DNA of 64,000 nucleotides from Dissulfurirhabdus thermomarina (GTDB taxonomy: Bacteria; Desulfobacterota; Dissulfuribacteria; Dissulfuribacterales; Dissulfurirhabdaceae), in the NCBI RefSeq assembly GCF_012979235.1, contig NZ_JAATWC010000006.1, positions 62,001-126,000 of the forward strand. Direction: 5' to 3'. The position numbers were made by a program, and so were the translations under genes. A model generated the notes under the pieces. That model saw only the letters and a program-made list of their open reading frames with translations. It had not been told where the DNA came from and searched no databases. This document shows positions 56,336 through 64,000 of this stretch, piece by piece. Positions within the stretch are counted from its first letter, which is position 1. Every line of letters begins with the position of its first letter.

Positions 56336-56917
56336 CTAGCCTTGGCCAAGCCGAAAGAGCGCCAGGTAGGTCCAGGGACCGGCGTCCGTCACGGCCCGGC
56401 GGCGGAACCCGTGGACCGCCGCCCGGGAGGCAACCTCGTCCGGACCGAGCCGGAGCGCAAGGGGAGGCCCCGGGGGGCCCTCCACCGTGCGGAACTCCAC
56501 CACGGCCAGCCGCCCCCCGGGCCGGAGGACCCGGGCCGCTTCGGCCAGGGCCGCGCGGCCCCGGCCGTCGGCGGCGAGATCGTGCAGGACCGTGGCCATC
56601 AAGACGGCGTCCACGCCGGCGTCGACAAGCGGCAGGCGGCCCGCGTCGGCCACGTGGGCCGTCACGTTTCGAAGCCCCGCCGCCTCGGCCCGGCGGGAGA
56701 GCTCCGCCACCCCGTCGGCCCAGAGATCCACGGCCACCACCGCGGCCTCCGGGTGCCGACGGGCGGCCGCGAGGGCGTAGTTACCCACCCCGCAGCCGAG
56801 ATCGAGCAGGGTCTCCCCGGGACGAAGCGCGAGGGCGGCGAAGACCGCCTCCGTGTCCACCAGGTCGAAGCTGCTCTTCCCGGCGGCGGTGGGCAGGGTG
56901 CCGTGCGAGTGCGGCAT
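56336..56917 (-). CDS. Class I SAM-dependent methyltransferase (UbiE-like)
   Basis: 193 residues from ATG 56917, 5 nt after AGGAGG. LRPGETLLDLGCGVGNYALAAARR is motif I binding S-adenosylmethionine; VVAVDLWADGVAEL (motif II) and ADAGRLPLVDAGVDAVLMATVLHDL, VLRPGGRLAVVEF complete the fold. The N-terminal MPHSHGTLPTAAGKSSFDLVD is characteristic of small methyltransferases in anaerobes. The acceptor substrate is unknown. No catalytic domain beyond the methyltransferase core. Confidence 0.87.
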   Translation of the reverse strand: MPHSHGTLPTAAGKSSFDLVDTEAVFAALALRPGETLLDLGCGVGNYALAAARRHPEAAVVAVDLWADGVAELSRRAEAAGLRNVTAHVADAGRLPLVDAGVDAVLMATVLHDLAADGRGRAALAEAARVLRPGGRLAVVEFRTVEGPPGPPLALRLGPDEVASRAAVHGFRRRAVTDAGPWTYLALFRLGQG

Positions 56918-57046
56918 GGGGACCTCCTGGCGCCGCGGCCGCCCGCCCGGGGCGACCGCCTGGCGGCTCCAGTCTAGCGCCCCCGGCGACGCACCGCAAA
57001 GGCCGCGGGATCGGCTCGCCCCCAAGATGCGGCGGTGCGGGAAGTC

Positions 57047-57610
57047 TCAGGGACCGGCGCCCCCGGCGCAGCGGAAGCGGAGGGCCGAGCGGATGCCGAT
57101 CCGGTCCGGGAAGGGCCGACCCGGGCGGCACCGGGCCGCAAAGCGCAGGTTGACCGCCGCCAGGGCCGTGTTCAGGCGGCGAAGCGAGATCACCGCGTCC
57201 CCGGCGAGGTCCGTCACCCCGCGAAAGTTCCGCGGGCAGAAGGCCACGGCGGGCGCGGCGCCCGCCTCGCTCGGGGCGTCGTCGAGGAGGAGGGGCAGAC
57301 CCTGGGTCCGGCAGATGACGGGCCGCGCCTCGTAGAGGGCGCAAGCGCCGTCCACCAGGAGCGGGCAGCCGCCCGGGCCGGCGGCCGCCACGGCCTCGCG
57401 GGCCGGCCCCGGGGGCATGCGGGCGAAGGCATCGGCCAGGGCCGCCGCCTCCACCGGGAAGACGGACAGCTCCGTGCAACAGTCGTGGCAGCCCCGGCGG
57501 CAGGCGATGAACCGGCCGTAGCGCTCCCGGATGCGGCGACAGAGGGCGTCGACGCGCCCGCGGAGGGCGAGGTAGTCGGCGAGCAGCGGCCGGTGCCCGG
57601 GGGCCGTCAC
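57047..57610 (-). CDS. YkgJ-family cysteine-cluster protein
   Basis: 187 residues from GTG 57610. It carries the YkgJ pattern of clustered cysteines: CRRGCHDCC near 37-45, GGCPLLVDGACALYEARPVICR in the middle and CP (AFCPRNF). These probably bind zinc or an iron-sulfur cluster. Family members are widespread, have no agreed function and have been linked to flagellin methylation (FliB) in one lineage. No membrane segment. It ends 36 nt before the methyltransferase-side gap, starting 15 nt after purA, so it may share purA's transcript. Confidence 0.8.
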   Translation of the reverse strand: MTAPGHRPLLADYLALRGRVDALCRRIRERYGRFIACRRGCHDCCTELSVFPVEAAALADAFARMPPGPAREAVAAAGPGGCPLLVDGACALYEARPVICRTQGLPLLLDDAPSEAGAAPAVAFCPRNFRGVTDLAGDAVISLRRLNTALAAVNLRFAARCRPGRPFPDRIGIRSALRFRCAGGAGP

Positions 57611-57625
57611 GGGCGGGGCCGCCCC

Positions 57626-58985
<1,360 letters not shown>

Positions 58986-59024
58986 ACGATCCCCGCAGCC
59001 AGACACCCCGAAGACGCCCATTCC

Positions 59025-61739
59025 ATGGACAAAAACGACCACCGCGACGCCGTCCGCCGGGAGGCGTTCGCGGCGCCGGTCTTCCTCATCGACGGAAGCT
59101 CCTACCTCTACCGGGCCTACTTCGCCATCCGCCAGGATCTCACCACCCGGTCCGGTTTCCCCACCAAGGCCGTCCTCGGGGTGACCAACATGCTCTGGAA
59201 GGTCCTCCGAGAGAAGGACCCGGCCTACGTGGCCGTGGCCTGGGACGCCAAGGGCCCCACCTTCCGCCACGGGATCTACCCCGACTACAAGGTCAACCGC
59301 CCCGCCATGCCCGACGACCTCCAGCTCCAGGTCCCCCGGGTCCGCGAGGTGGTGGAGGCCCTGGGGCTCCCCCAGCTCGAGGTCCCGGGCTACGAGGCCG
59401 ACGACATCATCGCCACCCTGGTGGAGCGGCTCCGGGACCACCCCGTGCTCGTCGTCTCGGGGGACAAGGACCTCCAGCAGCTCCTCGGCCCCCGGGTCAC
59501 CCTCTGGGACCCGATGAAGGACGAGGTCCTGGACCTCGAGGCCCTTCGCCGCCGGACCGGCCTCGACCCGGAACGCCTCCGGGACGTCATGGCCCTTTCC
59601 GGCGACACCAGCGACAACATCCCCGGCGTCCCCGGGGTGGGCCCGAAGACCGCCCTCCGCCTGATCCGGGAATTCGGCTCCCTGGACCGCCTGCTGGAGA
59701 GGGTGGACGAGATCCCGCAGAAGGGCCTGCGCGAGAAGATCCGGGCCGCCGCCGGCGACCTCCCCCTCTGGCGGCGGCTCGTGACCCTGGCCACCGACGT
59801 CCCCGTCCCCGGCGAGGTCGAGGCCTACCGGCGCCGGCCGCCCGACACGGAGCGGCTCCGCGCCCTCTTCCAGGAGCTGGGCTTCACCCGGCTCCTGCGC
59901 GAGATGGTCCCCGACCAGCGGATCGACGAGGCGGCCTACGAGGTGGTGCGGGACGAGGCGGCCCTCCGCGACTGGGCCGAGCGGGCCCGGCGGGCCGAGC
60001 TCCTCACCCTGGACACCGAGACCACCAGCGAGATCCCCATGCAGGCCCGGCTGGTGGGCATCTCCCTCTGCATCACCCCGCCGGCGGCGGCCTACATCCC
60101 CGTGGCCCACGACGGGGCCGGCCCCCAGCTCTCCCTGGAACGGGTGATCGAGGCCCTCGGCCCGGTCCTCGCCGACCCCGATGTCCCCAAGCTCGGGCAG
60201 AACATCAAGTACGACCGGATCGTCCTGGCCCGCCACGGCGTGGAGCTGCGGGGCATCGCCGGCGACACCATGGTGGCCTCGTACCTCCTGGACCCCTCGC
60301 GCCGGCGCCACAACCTGAACGACCTCGCCCAGGAGTTCCTCGGCCACACCATGACCACCTTCAAGGAGGTCACCGCCGGGCAGACGGGACGCCCCGACTT
60401 CCGGAAGGTCCCCGTGGAGAAGGCCGCGGCCTATGCCTGCGAAGACGCCCATGCCACGGCCCTCGTCCACGAGCGCCTGGTCCCCCGGCTCAAAGAACAC
60501 GGCCTCTGGGAACTCTACCGGGAGATCGAGGTCCCCCTCATCGAGGTCCTGGCCCGGATGGAGATGGCCGGAATCCTCGTGGACGCGGAGGGGCTCGACC
60601 GGCTGGCCGACGAGTTCGCCGAGCGCCTCGCGGCCCTGGAGCAGGACATCCACCGGGCCGCCGGGACCCCCTTCAACGTGAACTCGCCCCGCCAGCTCTC
60701 CGAGATCCTCTTCGACCGCCTGAAGCTCCCGAAGGGGAAGAAGACCCGGAAGCGGACCGCAGCCTCCACCGACGTGGAGGTGCTCACGGAACTGGCCGAG
60801 CGCCACGAGCTCCCCGCCCTGGTCCTCGCCTACCGGAACCTGGCCAAGCTCCGCTCCACCTACGTGGAGGGCCTCCGGCGCATGATCCACCCGGAGACCG
60901 GCCGGGTTCACACCTCCTTCAACCAGACCGTGACCGCCACCGGGCGCCTGTCCTCCAGCGAGCCGAACCTCCAGAACATCCCCGTGCGCACCGAGGAAGG
61001 CCGGCGCATCCGGGCCCTCTTCCGGGCCGCCCCCGGCCACGTGCTCCTCTCCGCCGACTACTCCCAGATCGACCTCCGGGTCCTGGCCCACTACTCCGGC
61101 GACGCGGCCCTGCTCGCCGCCTTCCGCGCCGGGGCCGACATCCACCGGCGGACCGCCGCCGAGATCTTCGACGTCCACCCCGACCTCGTGACCCCGGAGA
61201 TGCGCCGGGTGGCCAAGACCGTGAACTTCGGTATCATCTATGGGATGAGCGCCTACGGGCTCGCCAAGGAACTCCGGGTCCCGCAGAAGGAGGCCCAGGG
61301 CTTCATCGACCGCTACTTCGCCCGCTACCCGGGGGTCCGGCGCTACATGGAAGAGACCGTGGCCGCGGCCCGGGAAAAGGGCTACGTCACCACGCTTCTC
61401 GGGCGCCGCCGCTACATCCCCGATATCGGCGCCCGGGTCCGGAGCGTGCGGGAATTCGCGGAGCGGACGGCCATCAACGCGCCCATCCAGGGGACCGCCG
61501 CCGACATCATCAAGCTGGCCATGCTCCGCGTGGACGAGGCGCTCCGGGCCTCCGCCTCCCGCGCCGCCATGCTGCTCCAGGTCCACGACGAGCTGGTCCT
61601 GGAGGTGCCGGCGGCGGAGGCGGCGGCGGTGGCCCGGGTGGTCAAGGAACGGATGGAATCGGTGATGGAGCTGGCCGTCCCCCTGGTGGTGGGGATCGGG
61701 ACCGGGCCCGACTGGGCCGCCATCGAGAAGAACGGGTAA
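59025..61739 (+). CDS. polA: DNA polymerase I
   Basis: 904 residues with all three activities. 5'-3' exonuclease (1-290: LIDGSSYLYRAYFAI, VAWDAKGPTFRH, EADDIIATL, VSGDKDLQQLL, SGDTSDNIPGVPGVG). 3'-5' proofreading domain intact (about 320-490: LDTETTS, LGQNIKYDRIVL, YACEDAHAT). Polymerase domain (500-904): motif A SADYSQIDLRVLAH, motif B RRVAKTVNFGIIYGMSAYGLAKEL, motif C VHDELVLEV. No selenocysteine or inteins. RBS weak. The PilZ gene follows after 9 nt with its own strong AAGGAGG. Confidence 0.98.
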   Translation: MDKNDHRDAVRREAFAAPVFLIDGSSYLYRAYFAIRQDLTTRSGFPTKAVLGVTNMLWKVLREKDPAYVAVAWDAKGPTFRHGIYPDYKVNRPAMPDDLQLQVPRVREVVEALGLPQLEVPGYEADDIIATLVERLRDHPVLVVSGDKDLQQLLGPRVTLWDPMKDEVLDLEALRRRTGLDPERLRDVMALSGDTSDNIPGVPGVGPKTALRLIREFGSLDRLLERVDEIPQKGLREKIRAAAGDLPLWRRLVTLATDVPVPGEVEAYRRRPPDTERLRALFQELGFTRLLREMVPDQRIDEAAYEVVRDEAALRDWAERARRAELLTLDTETTSEIPMQARLVGISLCITPPAAAYIPVAHDGAGPQLSLERVIEALGPVLADPDVPKLGQNIKYDRIVLARHGVELRGIAGDTMVASYLLDPSRRRHNLNDLAQEFLGHTMTTFKEVTAGQTGRPDFRKVPVEKAAAYACEDAHATALVHERLVPRLKEHGLWELYREIEVPLIEVLARMEMAGILVDAEGLDRLADEFAERLAALEQDIHRAAGTPFNVNSPRQLSEILFDRLKLPKGKKTRKRTAASTDVEVLTELAERHELPALVLAYRNLAKLRSTYVEGLRRMIHPETGRVHTSFNQTVTATGRLSSSEPNLQNIPVRTEEGRRIRALFRAAPGHVLLSADYSQIDLRVLAHYSGDAALLAAFRAGADIHRRTAAEIFDVHPDLVTPEMRRVAKTVNFGIIYGMSAYGLAKELRVPQKEAQGFIDRYFARYPGVRRYMEETVAAAREKGYVTTLLGRRRYIPDIGARVRSVREFAERTAINAPIQGTAADIIKLAMLRVDEALRASASRAAMLLQVHDELVLEVPAAEAAAVARVVKERMESVMELAVPLVVGIGTGPDWAAIEKNG

Positions 61740-61748
61740 GGAGGCCGC

Positions 61749-62516
61749 GTGAAGGCGGAAAAGGGCTGGGTCTACCTGGAGGGCGAGTGCCGCTACACCC
61801 GGAACCCGGACATCATCCGGCACGAGGTCCGGCGCCTCCACCAGGAACGGACCTGGGTGGATCTCCGCCACCCGGGCTACCGGTCCGTCCCCACGGTGAT
61901 CACCGGCACCGACGGGAAAATCGTGGAGATCGACCGCCCGCGCGACTGGGAGCCCGTCCCGGAAGTCCTCCTCACCTACCAGCGGCCGCGGGAGCCCTGG
62001 CACTTCATGAAGGCCGACGTCAAGGAGGTCACGGCCCGGTCCGTCCGGATCCACCTCCCCCACACCCTGACCGTATTCGAACGCCGCGAATTCTTCCGAG
62101 TGGAGGTCCCCGCCGGTTCCTCGGTGGTGATCCAGTACGTGAGCGGCGGCACCGCCGCCCGGCTCTCCGGGGACCTCGCCGATCTCAGCGGCCAGGGCTA
62201 CGTTCTGGACGGCGAGGTGGTGGACGTGAGCCTCGGGGGGGTCGCCTTCGAAACCACCCCCCTCCCCGACATCCCGCTCCCCTCGGTGGGGACCCGGATC
62301 CATCCCGTCACGTTGCACCTCGCCGCCGGGCCCGGGGGCGCCCCGGACCTCATCCGGATCTCGGAGGCCACGGTGGTCAAGCTCCGAAAGCGGGGCGACC
62401 AGCCCCGGGCCCGGATCGCCCTCCGGTTCTCCGCCACGGAGGAGGAGACGGAGGCCCTGGCGGCCTACATCCGGCGGCGGGAGCTGGCCATCCTCAAGGC
62501 GGCCCAGGAGGCATGA
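61749..62516 (+). CDS. PilZ-domain protein (YcgR-like c-di-GMP receptor)
   Basis: 255 residues from GTG 61749, 5 nt after TAAGGAGG. Residues 1-105 are an N-terminal beta barrel-like domain. PilZ motifs are both complete: RxxxR with Arg113 and Arg117 (ERREFFRVEV) and D-x-S-x2-G with Asp159, Ser161 and Gly164 (VVDVSLGGVAF), so binding of cyclic di-GMP is expected. In YcgR the same two-domain layout acts as a flagellar brake. The flagellar cluster is 40 kb away, so this is an inference. The stop overlaps the next gene (ATGA). Confidence 0.87.
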   Translation: MKAEKGWVYLEGECRYTRNPDIIRHEVRRLHQERTWVDLRHPGYRSVPTVITGTDGKIVEIDRPRDWEPVPEVLLTYQRPREPWHFMKADVKEVTARSVRIHLPHTLTVFERREFFRVEVPAGSSVVIQYVSGGTAARLSGDLADLSGQGYVLDGEVVDVSLGGVAFETTPLPDIPLPSVGTRIHPVTLHLAAGPGGAPDLIRISEATVVKLRKRGDQPRARIALRFSATEEETEALAAYIRRRELAILKAAQEA

Positions 62517-62878
62517 CCCCGGGAGTCGACGCCGCCGGGGGGCTGGTGCTCGCCATCCTCGCCCCCGTGCCCGGGGCCGTGGTCGCCCCGGGCCGCCCTG
62601 TCCCGGTCCGGGTCCAGGTCTGCCTGGCGTGCGGCCGGCCGAGTGGAACGGCGGGCGGCCTTCTGGACGTCACGGCGCGGCTGGTGCCCGCCGGGGCCGG
62701 GGCCGAGCACCGGACCTCCCTCGAGCCGGCCGGGGAACCCGGGGCCTTCTCGGGCGCCCTCCGCCCGCCGGGCGCGGGCGGGATGCGGCTCACCGTGGAG
62801 GCCGTGGACCGCGAGACCGGGGCGGCGGGCCGGGCGGCCGTGGCCATCGAGGTGCGGGAGGATTCCCCTAGCCCTTGA
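62513..62878 (+). CDS. Small beta-rich (Ig-like) protein, function unknown
   Basis: 121 residues. ATG overlaps the PilZ stop by 4 nt, so the two are likely to be translated together. The sequence (ILAPVPGAVVAPGRPVPVRVQV, then alternating strand-like segments ending RLTVEAVDRETGAAGRAAVAIEVRE) has the spacing of one immunoglobulin-like beta sandwich. No signal peptide, membrane segment or known motif. It ends 11 bp inside the convergent acyl-CoA synthetase gene. May be a binding module for the PilZ protein; no direct support. Confidence 0.6.
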   Translation: MTPGVDAAGGLVLAILAPVPGAVVAPGRPVPVRVQVCLACGRPSGTAGGLLDVTARLVPAGAGAEHRTSLEPAGEPGAFSGALRPPGAGGMRLTVEAVDRETGAAGRAAVAIEVREDSPSP

Positions 62879-64000
62879 AGAGGTAGCGCTTGATCTTCCG
62901 GGTGGAGGTCTTCGGCAGTTCCTCGTCCCGCACCAGGAACCGCTTGGCCCGCTTGTAGGCGGCCACCGCCCGCATCTGCCGCTGGGCCTCCCGCACCACC
63001 AGGGCCTCGACCTCCTCCTCGGAGAGGACCTTCCCCTTGAAACGGGCCCCGATGGCCTCGTAGTCGGGGATGAGGACGGCCCGGACCTCCTCGCCTCCGC
63101 CGGGAAGCTCGTGCCCGTAGACCATGGACTCAAGGATGAAGGGGCTGCGGTTGATCTCGGCCTCCACCTCCTCCGGGTAGACGTTCTTGCCCGCCGGGGT
63201 GACGATGAGGTTCTTGGCCCGCCCGGCCACATAGAGGTAGCCCCTGGCGTCCTGGTAGCCGAGGTCCCCGGTCCGGAGCCACCCCTCCCCGTCGAGCACC
63301 TGGGCCGTGGCCTCCGGGTTGCGGTAATACCCCTTCATGACCATGGGGCCCCGAAAGGCCAGCTCGCCCACGCCGGCGGCGTTCGGATCGAGGATGCGCA
63401 CCTCCACCCCCGGCAGCGGCGGGCCGATGCTCTCGTCCACCGGCGCCTCCTCCGGGTTCACCGCCAGCACCGGGCTCGCCTCGGTGAGCCCGTAGCCCTG
63501 GATGAGGGTGATCCCGAGCCGGCGGAACTCCCGGGGGATCCGGGGCATGAGCGGGGCGCCGCCCGCCACCAGCAGCCGAAGGGAGCCGAGGCCGGCCCGC
63601 TCCCGCAGGCGGCGGAAGAGGCGCCTGCCGAGGTTGCGCCGCCCCACGAGTTCCCCGGCCCGGACCACCCCCTTGAGCCCCCGGAAGGCCCCCCGCACCG
63701 GCGCGGGCCTGCGGCCGATGCCCCGGTAGATCCCCTCGAGCATCTTCTGGAAGAGCAGCGGGACCCCCAGCATCACGGTGGCGCGGCTGGCCTGGAGGTC
63801 TTCCAGGATGTCGCGGGACTTGAGGCTCCGGGCATAGGTGATGCTGGAACCCGTGTAGAGCGGCAGGAGGAACCCCGCCGTGCACTCGAAGGTGTGGTGG
63901 AGCGGGAGGACGGACAGGAACCGTTCACCCTCGCAGTGGATGGCCTGGCTGCAGGCCGCGGCGTCGGCCACCACGTTCCGGTGGGTGAGCATCACCCCCT
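62868..64000 (-). CDS. AMP-forming acyl-CoA synthetase, 3' part only
   Basis: The gene continues past the right edge; 377 C-terminal codons are visible. Activates a carboxylic acid, probably a fatty acid, to its CoA thioester. VMLTHRN is the end of the phosphate-binding loop (the preceding Gly and Lys are at the edge), followed by VLPLHHTFECTAGFLLPLY, LIQGYGLTEASPVLAVN, GWLRTGDLGYQDARGYLYVAGRAKNLIV and, in the C-terminal domain, TSTRKIKRYLFKG with the catalytic Lys region. Features match long-chain fatty acid CoA ligases; the exact acyl length cannot be told. The 5' end and start codon are outside the window. Confidence 0.9.
   Translation of the reverse strand, partial: GVMLTHRNVVADAAACSQAIHCEGERFLSVLPLHHTFECTAGFLLPLYTGSSITYARSLKSRDILEDLQASRATVMLGVPLLFQKMLEGIYRGIGRRPAPVRGAFRGLKGVVRAGELVGRRNLGRRLFRRLRERAGLGSLRLLVAGGAPLMPRIPREFRRLGITLIQGYGLTEASPVLAVNPEEAPVDESIGPPLPGVEVRILDPNAAGVGELAFRGPMVMKGYYRNPEATAQVLDGEGWLRTGDLGYQDARGYLYVAGRAKNLIVTPAGKNVYPEEVEAEINRSPFILESMVYGHELPGGGEEVRAVLIPDYEAIGARFKGKVLSEEEVEALVVREAQRQMRAVAAYKRAKRFLVRDEELPKTSTRKIKRYLFKG

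Overview
The window is very G+C-rich chromosomal DNA from a flagellated Gram-negative bacterium. It carries lipoprotein and Tat-type signals and flagellar basal-body genes. The mix of an iron-sulfur flavoprotein, a DUF3786/corrinoid-type Fe-S protein, an exported superoxide reductase, hybrid histidine kinases with Cys-rich PAS domains and a sigma-54 flagellar operon suggests an anaerobic or microaerophilic Desulfobacterota (former Deltaproteobacteria). That placement is an inference from gene content, not from a marker-gene tree.

Layout. 1-7 kb: the 5' part of a biotin carboxylase gene, a response regulator with a PAS output domain, a zinc-ribbon protein, a formylglycine-generating-enzyme-like protein that appears non-catalytic, an iron-sulfur flavoprotein and a KfrA-like protein. 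7-11.7 kb: a REC-PAS-PAS-kinase-REC hybrid kinase and a GH57 glucan branching-type enzyme. 11.8-23.1 kb: a near-consensus sigma-54 promoter followed by a TPR protein, a sigma-54 activator whose receiver domain has lost its phosphorylation residues, then flgB-flgC-fliE-fliF-fliG-fliH-fliI-fliJ-motE. 23.2-36.7 kb: tRNA-Gly(CCC) with a textbook promoter, then the long information-processing run rimP-nusA-rnpM-infB-DUF503-rbfA-nrnA-truB-rpsO-pnp, a M16 peptidase, dut, a DUF3786 protein and a small membrane protein. 36.7-37.25 kb: a block of dispersed palindromic repeats. 37.25-41.7 kb: a MagIII-like DNA glycosylase, an FlhG/MinD-like ATPase with four exact 40-residue repeats at its C-terminus, and a CHASE2 adenylate/guanylate cyclase. 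41.6-49 kb (minus strand): an ArsR-rhodanese regulator, a stand-alone cyclic-nucleotide-binding protein, a PerM/AI-2E-family membrane protein, a CsgG-like TPR lipoprotein, an exported transglutaminase-like TPR protein and a small exported protein. The spacing is so tight that they could be one transcription unit, although an extended -10 promoter sits before the lipoprotein gene. 49-52.2 kb: another palindromic repeat, a thioredoxin-fold gene interrupted by an in-frame UGA and translationally coupled to a TauE/SafE permease, then a minus-strand ankyrin lipoprotein / small membrane protein / Tat-exported superoxide reductase operon. 52.4-64 kb: a second large hybrid kinase, a metallo-beta-lactamase-fold protein, a methyltransferase, a YkgJ-type cysteine-cluster protein, purA, polA, a PilZ protein, a small beta-rich protein and the 3' part of an acyl-CoA synthetase gene.

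The strongest candidates for something new are: (i) the UGA-interrupted thioredoxin-like gene at 49327, which may encode a selenoprotein; (ii) the secreted-protein gene set at 41.6-49 kb downstream of an ArsR-type operator, beside a nucleotide cyclase; (iii) the FlhG-like ATPase with a 40-residue periodic tail; (iv) the sigma-54-driven flagellar operon that encodes its own, apparently phosphorylation-independent, activator; (v) a family of roughly 160-200 bp elements with terminal inverted repeats present in three places. No CRISPR array, rRNA, transposase or integrase gene was seen.
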